Below are positions 60,809-64,000 of a stretch of 64,000 nucleotides of DNA, one piece after another (within the stretch, counting starts at the first letter, position 1; each line of letters opens with the position of its first letter). Made by a program: the position numbers and the translations under genes. The stretch covers positions 1 to 64,000 of the forward strand of contig JAEYOQ010000001.1 of NCBI GenBank assembly GCA_023411555.1. Direction: 5' to 3'. The notes below the pieces were generated by a model. It was not told the DNA's origin, ran no database searches, and saw nothing but the letters and a program-made list of their open reading frames with translations. The stretch is from Bacillota bacterium (GTDB lineage: Bacteria; Bacillota; Clostridia; Lachnospirales; Lachnospiraceae).

Positions 60809-61112
60809 ATAAATCCATCGATGGCTCTGACATAGTAATAGTAGAATTCGGCCATCGATCTTATCATATTCTCTCGTATAATTAATGGCATAATCTCCAA
60901 TGAAAAGAAGAGTATAGGGAATATCTACGTTAAGTTTCACCTCATAGAGCGGGCTGTTGAGATTAGTGATTTCCGGCTTGTCCAACATTGTTTAGTAAAA
61001 GATACGTAAAACATACATACAGAAAGCTATAGAATTCAGTTTTTGTTAAGTGATTATTTACATATATGATGCTTCTTGTAGATAAATTACTGGAAAATTA
61101 TATAAAATAATA

Positions 61113-61141
61113 TTTACAACACGTTAAGTAAATGCTATAAT
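61113..61141 (+). promoter_or_regulatory. Promoter of the zinc-protein/DUF4832/acyltransferase operon
   Basis: TTTACA (61113-61118), 17 bp, TATAAT (61136-61141); the leader would be about 110 nt. Confidence 0.6.
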
Positions 61142-61255
61142 CACTTCATAAGGTTTACTAAACATACGTAACAAGAATGTAACATGCATTGGTGGCAATA
61201 TATTATTGGTATATAGAAATAAAGGAAACCAATATAGAAATGGGGATATGGATCA

Positions 61256-61486
61256 ATGAAAAGGGTGGTCTGCTGTAGCTGTAAGAGGGAGATATCTGAT
61301 TCAGAGATAGCCATTAATTTGAAGCTGCTGGGGAAGCACATAGGAAACTTTCGATGCTTTGACTGTTTAGCAAAATATTTAAGCTGTGACCCTGACAGGC
61401 TGATCCATCTGGCCACTTATTATAAGGAAAGTGGATGTATCTTGTTTCAAAGGAGTTACTTACGACAAGGAGATCAATCATGCTAA
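61256..61486 (+). CDS. Small zinc-ribbon-like protein
   Basis: A 76-residue protein. CCSCKREISDSE near the N-terminus and CFDCLAKYL about 28 residues later give two CxxC pairs, a likely zinc-binding knuckle; CDPDRL and a terminal cysteine follow. The ribosome site is weak (TGGGGATA). It overlaps the DUF4832 gene by 7 bp, so it is translationally coupled. I do not recognise a named family; a regulatory or scaffold role is possible. Confidence 0.6.
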   Translation: MKRVVCCSCKREISDSEIAINLKLLGKHIGNFRCFDCLAKYLSCDPDRLIHLATYYKESGCILFQRSYLRQGDQSC

Positions 61487-62733
61487 GCAGGAATATAGTA
61501 TTTCCGAATAGGATAGATACCTTGCTTACCAATCCGGGGATTGGGTTTATCGCCGCTCCACAGCTGACCATAAATCATCCGGACAGTAAGGTCTTCTATT
61601 GTGGAGTTAGATGGAATGAATTAGAGCCGGTCAGAGGGGAGTATCACTGGGAGGTGCTTGAGAAGAAGCTGGAATATGCACGGTCTCTTGGATGCACAGC
61701 AATTGTGAGATGCTCGCCCTATGCCTTATCCGACCAGGAGGATATTCCGAAGTGGTTTCGAAAGGACTATCCCGAGGAACCGGAGTTCCCTTTTTGGAGA
61801 GTTGATCCGAATACTACGCCCTATGTAGAATTTTGGTCTGCTTTTATTAAGCAATTTGCCCTGCATTTTGATGGCCATCCGATCATCAGCTCTGTTGACA
61901 TGGCACTTGTTGGTGCCTGGGGAGAAGGGGGAGGAACGGAGTTCCTTAGTGAGGATAAAATAAGGAAGATAACAGATGCTTACATAGATAATTTTAAAGT
62001 AACACCACTTCAAGCCTTGCTTCATGACCCCAGATCCATAGGTATCATTCGGGAGAGAAAGGAAGACATCGGCTTTCGCGTGGACTGTCTGGGTGATATG
62101 GGGGGATTTCATGGAGAGGAATGGTCCCATATGACAGATTTCTATCCTCAGAATATTGTCAATTTCCACATGCAGGATGCCTGGAAGAAGGCACCGGTGG
62201 TATTTGAAGCCTGTTGGCACATGAATGACTGGTATCTTCAGGGATGGGATATTGACTATATCATCGATGAATCACTCAAATGGCATATCTCCTCTTATAA
62301 TAGTAAGGGTACTACCGTACCCGGTCCCTGGAAGGAGAGTGTAGAGCGTTGGCTTAAAAAGATGGGATATCGGTATGAGTTACGGAAGCTTGAATATAAC
62401 ACGGTAATCGTACGGGGAGATACTCTCAGAATCTGTGCACTCTGGGCCAATGTTGGAGTGGCCCCAATTTATACGGCTTATCCGCTGAAAGTAAGACTGG
62501 TTGGAGAACATCAGACTTATACCTATAAAAGCAACACCGACATTAGATACTGGCTCCCAGATATGGATATTCTATGGGACGAGGAATTTAGGCTGGCGGC
62601 AGATGTCATTCCCGGTGAATACAGTCTGGAGATTGGTATTGAAACCGGCGTGGCGGAGATTGGAAATATAAAGCTTGCAATAGAGGGTGAGAAGGATGGC
62701 TATTATCCTATGGGGACCTTATCTGTAATATGA
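61480..62733 (+). CDS. DUF4832 glycoside-hydrolase-like protein
   Basis: A 417-residue protein without signal peptide. The N-terminal 300 residues look like a TIM barrel of the GH42-like type (GVRWNELEPVRGEYHWE; MALVGAWGEGG with a likely catalytic glutamate), and the C-terminal ~110 residues are a beta-domain matching DUF4832 (LRICALWANVGVAP). The start at 61480 follows AAGGAG at 7 bp; the longer frame from 61435 is rejected. It probably cleaves or binds a glycan inside the cell. The acyltransferase gene follows after 107 bp. Confidence 0.75.
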   Translation: MLSRNIVFPNRIDTLLTNPGIGFIAAPQLTINHPDSKVFYCGVRWNELEPVRGEYHWEVLEKKLEYARSLGCTAIVRCSPYALSDQEDIPKWFRKDYPEEPEFPFWRVDPNTTPYVEFWSAFIKQFALHFDGHPIISSVDMALVGAWGEGGGTEFLSEDKIRKITDAYIDNFKVTPLQALLHDPRSIGIIRERKEDIGFRVDCLGDMGGFHGEEWSHMTDFYPQNIVNFHMQDAWKKAPVVFEACWHMNDWYLQGWDIDYIIDESLKWHISSYNSKGTTVPGPWKESVERWLKKMGYRYELRKLEYNTVIVRGDTLRICALWANVGVAPIYTAYPLKVRLVGEHQTYTYKSNTDIRYWLPDMDILWDEEFRLAADVIPGEYSLEIGIETGVAEIGNIKLAIEGEKDGYYPMGTLSVI

Positions 62734-62840
62734 TGAAGATATCCTAAGTGGAGGTGCCGATACCTCGGTGAGTTAGTTGGCTGGGGCTACTTGATCCTTT
62801 TCGAGAAGCAAGGTTTTGGAGATACAGCAGGGAGGTATTT

Positions 62841-64000
62841 ATGAACAAAGTAAAATATGAGTTTGAGGAATGTGTTGCCTATTGTGGATTTGACAATCTA
62901 CCGGAGGGGTTGGAGCAGTTTTATGAGTTGTTTCAGCCACAGGAAGAAGGGCTCTGGATCGAACGAGACTTTCTGCAAGAGGTTTTTCGACGGTTTGAAC
63001 TGCCGCAGTCTTGTCGTGACCGATTAATCGATGCAATTGAAGCGGTGGAGGTCGATCCGGTCCTGTTACATTTCTCCCGCTTTTTAGTATGGGATATGTG
63101 CTCGGCAAGAAACCGATGTGATGTAGATAATTACAGGAATATGACACCAGTATGCATGAGGGGGGAGAAAGAGCTTTATTCCTTTTTACTGCTGCTTGCC
63201 TGTGTCGTTCCTTCCATGAAGCTTCTGCAAGAACGGGGAGTGCCGGAGCATTACTACCAGGACATTCCCTATCGACCTATGAAGCCACAGATGGAGAAGC
63301 TGGTGCAAGGTGATGTGGTAGTCAGTGATTTTCCCTGGGATATGAATTTTTATACCTGTTCTATCTTTTTGATGGACCGTTTTTTATTCATACCCTATCG
63401 CTTCGGTGATGATTTCACCATGTTTCGTAACAGGAAGACGAATAAGGTGCTTGCTTTAAGACATGCCGGAGAGGAATTTCGTCGTGATGGACAAATCAAC
63501 GGTATTAATGAGGTATATGATGAAGCCGGCAAGTTCACCTCGGTCTGGACGGAGACAGAGGAAAGGCTGGAAGCAAATCCGATTAATCCAATGGGCTTCG
63601 TAGAACGCGATGCTGTTGCCATCGAGAAAAAGGAATGGGATATAGCTTTACAGCAAGGAGATACCCTTCTTGCGCTGCATGTTCCCTCCGGCCCGGGATA
63701 TACTCCTGAGCGCTTAAAAAATTCTATGGTGCTAGCCTTAGAATTTTATGATACCTATTTTCCGGAATTAAAGATCAAAGGCTTCTGGAGTGAAAGCTGG
63801 CTTTACGACTCCAGATTATCACTCGTCCTAAACCCAGAGACCAGTAATATTATCAAAGTACAGAGACAGTTTTACCTCTATCCGATCAACGAGGGTGACG
63901 GTATGCTGCGTTATGAGGCCTTTGGTGACTGGAAGGCTGATCCGGAGCAGGTAGAGCAAAAGACCTCCCTGCAAAGAGCGGCTGCTGCTTACATGAAAAC
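62841..64000 (+). CDS. Acyltransferase domain protein (NAT_N/GNAT_C type), partial at window end
   Basis: An open frame of 386 codons runs off the right edge with no stop. GGGAGG precedes the ATG. The first 120 residues (FEECVAYCGFD at the start; MCSARNRCD later) resemble the NAT_N helical domain, and the rest (DFPWDMNFYTCSIF, ALHVPSGPGYTPERLKNS, YFPELKIKGFWSESWLYD) the GNAT_C domain of acyltransferase domain-containing proteins of gut Firmicutes. The acyl donor and acceptor are unknown. It is the third gene of the unit with the DUF4832 protein, so it may modify a sugar or glycan. Confidence 0.75.
   Translation, partial: MNKVKYEFEECVAYCGFDNLPEGLEQFYELFQPQEEGLWIERDFLQEVFRRFELPQSCRDRLIDAIEAVEVDPVLLHFSRFLVWDMCSARNRCDVDNYRNMTPVCMRGEKELYSFLLLLACVVPSMKLLQERGVPEHYYQDIPYRPMKPQMEKLVQGDVVVSDFPWDMNFYTCSIFLMDRFLFIPYRFGDDFTMFRNRKTNKVLALRHAGEEFRRDGQINGINEVYDEAGKFTSVWTETEERLEANPINPMGFVERDAVAIEKKEWDIALQQGDTLLALHVPSGPGYTPERLKNSMVLALEFYDTYFPELKIKGFWSESWLYDSRLSLVLNPETSNIIKVQRQFYLYPINEGDGMLRYEAFGDWKADPEQVEQKTSLQRAAAAYMK

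Noticed and set aside
60761..60988. Reverse 75-codon frame after the SRAP gene
   Set aside because: Coding-like in its first half but lacks a ribosome site and runs through the SRAP terminator into the gene end. A gene remnant is possible but not shown.
62839..63147. Reverse 102-codon frame near the right edge
   Set aside because: Antisense to the acyltransferase frame, which is open to the window end and has a good ribosome site.

Overview
This window looks like the chromosome of an anaerobic, spore-forming, motile Firmicute of the Lachnospiraceae type (relatives of Lachnoclostridium phytofermentans). The reasons are the low-to-moderate GC content, strong GGAGG ribosome binding sites, spoVG, a dnaD-dnaI pair, an [FeFe]-hydrogenase-like protein, an unusually long ribose-phosphate pyrophosphokinase, and many family-specific proteins (DUF4003, DUF1846, DUF2812, DUF4832, NAT_N-type acyltransferase). 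The assignment comes from gene content only. No rRNA or tRNA gene was seen.

Layout. 0.2-5 kb: one forward cluster of a PAS/degenerate-GGDEF protein, a DRTGG protein, an RsbW-like ATPase, a HydS-like [FeFe]-hydrogenase homologue, a second DRTGG protein and a PHP phosphoesterase, read here as a redox or hydrogen sensing cassette. 5-5.5 kb: a 111-bp tandem hairpin repeat array. 5.5-9.1 kb: asnS, padR-DUF2812 and queT with a pseudoknot leader. 9.3-22 kb: small accessory operons (methyltransferase-nitroreductase, a YtrA-type GntR-ABC unit, hydrolases, a BlaI-BlaR1 pair with an NlpC/P60 fusion, TetR-hydrolase-GPH symporter, an orphan holin-like gene, GNAT) with a broken gene and dispersed hairpins. 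22-28 kb: SbcD-like nuclease, YhaN/SbcC-like ATPase and a class A penicillin-binding protein. 28-33.6 kb, reverse strand: prs, dnaI, dnaD and murC; a second tandem repeat array (122 bp) and a dense DnaA-box cluster lie between dnaD and murC. 34-41.3 kb: spoVG, DUF4003, pth, mfd and a PrsA-like foldase. 41.5-46.3 kb: a FIST/MCP chemosensory pair, a CNNM/CorC transporter with a long leader, and an XRE regulator with a membrane protein.

46.4-58.3 kb is a carbohydrate region. It holds a class II aldolase and a SIS-domain sugar-phosphate enzyme facing a GntR/UTRA regulator. Next come a second GntR regulator, a lipoprotein-dependent ABC sugar importer, a discoidin-PHP metallohydrolase and a transmembrane chemoreceptor. 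58.4-64 kb holds DUF1846, an SRAP protein, and an operon of a small zinc-binding protein, a DUF4832 glycosidase-like protein and an acyltransferase that runs off the window end.

The least ordinary observations are: (1) the HydS/DRTGG/RsbW/PHP cassette; (2) a BlaR1 sensor fused to an NlpC/P60 domain whose catalytic cysteine is threonine; (3) two intergenic arrays of long hairpin repeats, one with a compensatory base change; (4) back-to-back DnaA boxes beside dnaD-dnaI; (5) structured leaders before queT, the methyltransferase operon and the CorC-type gene.
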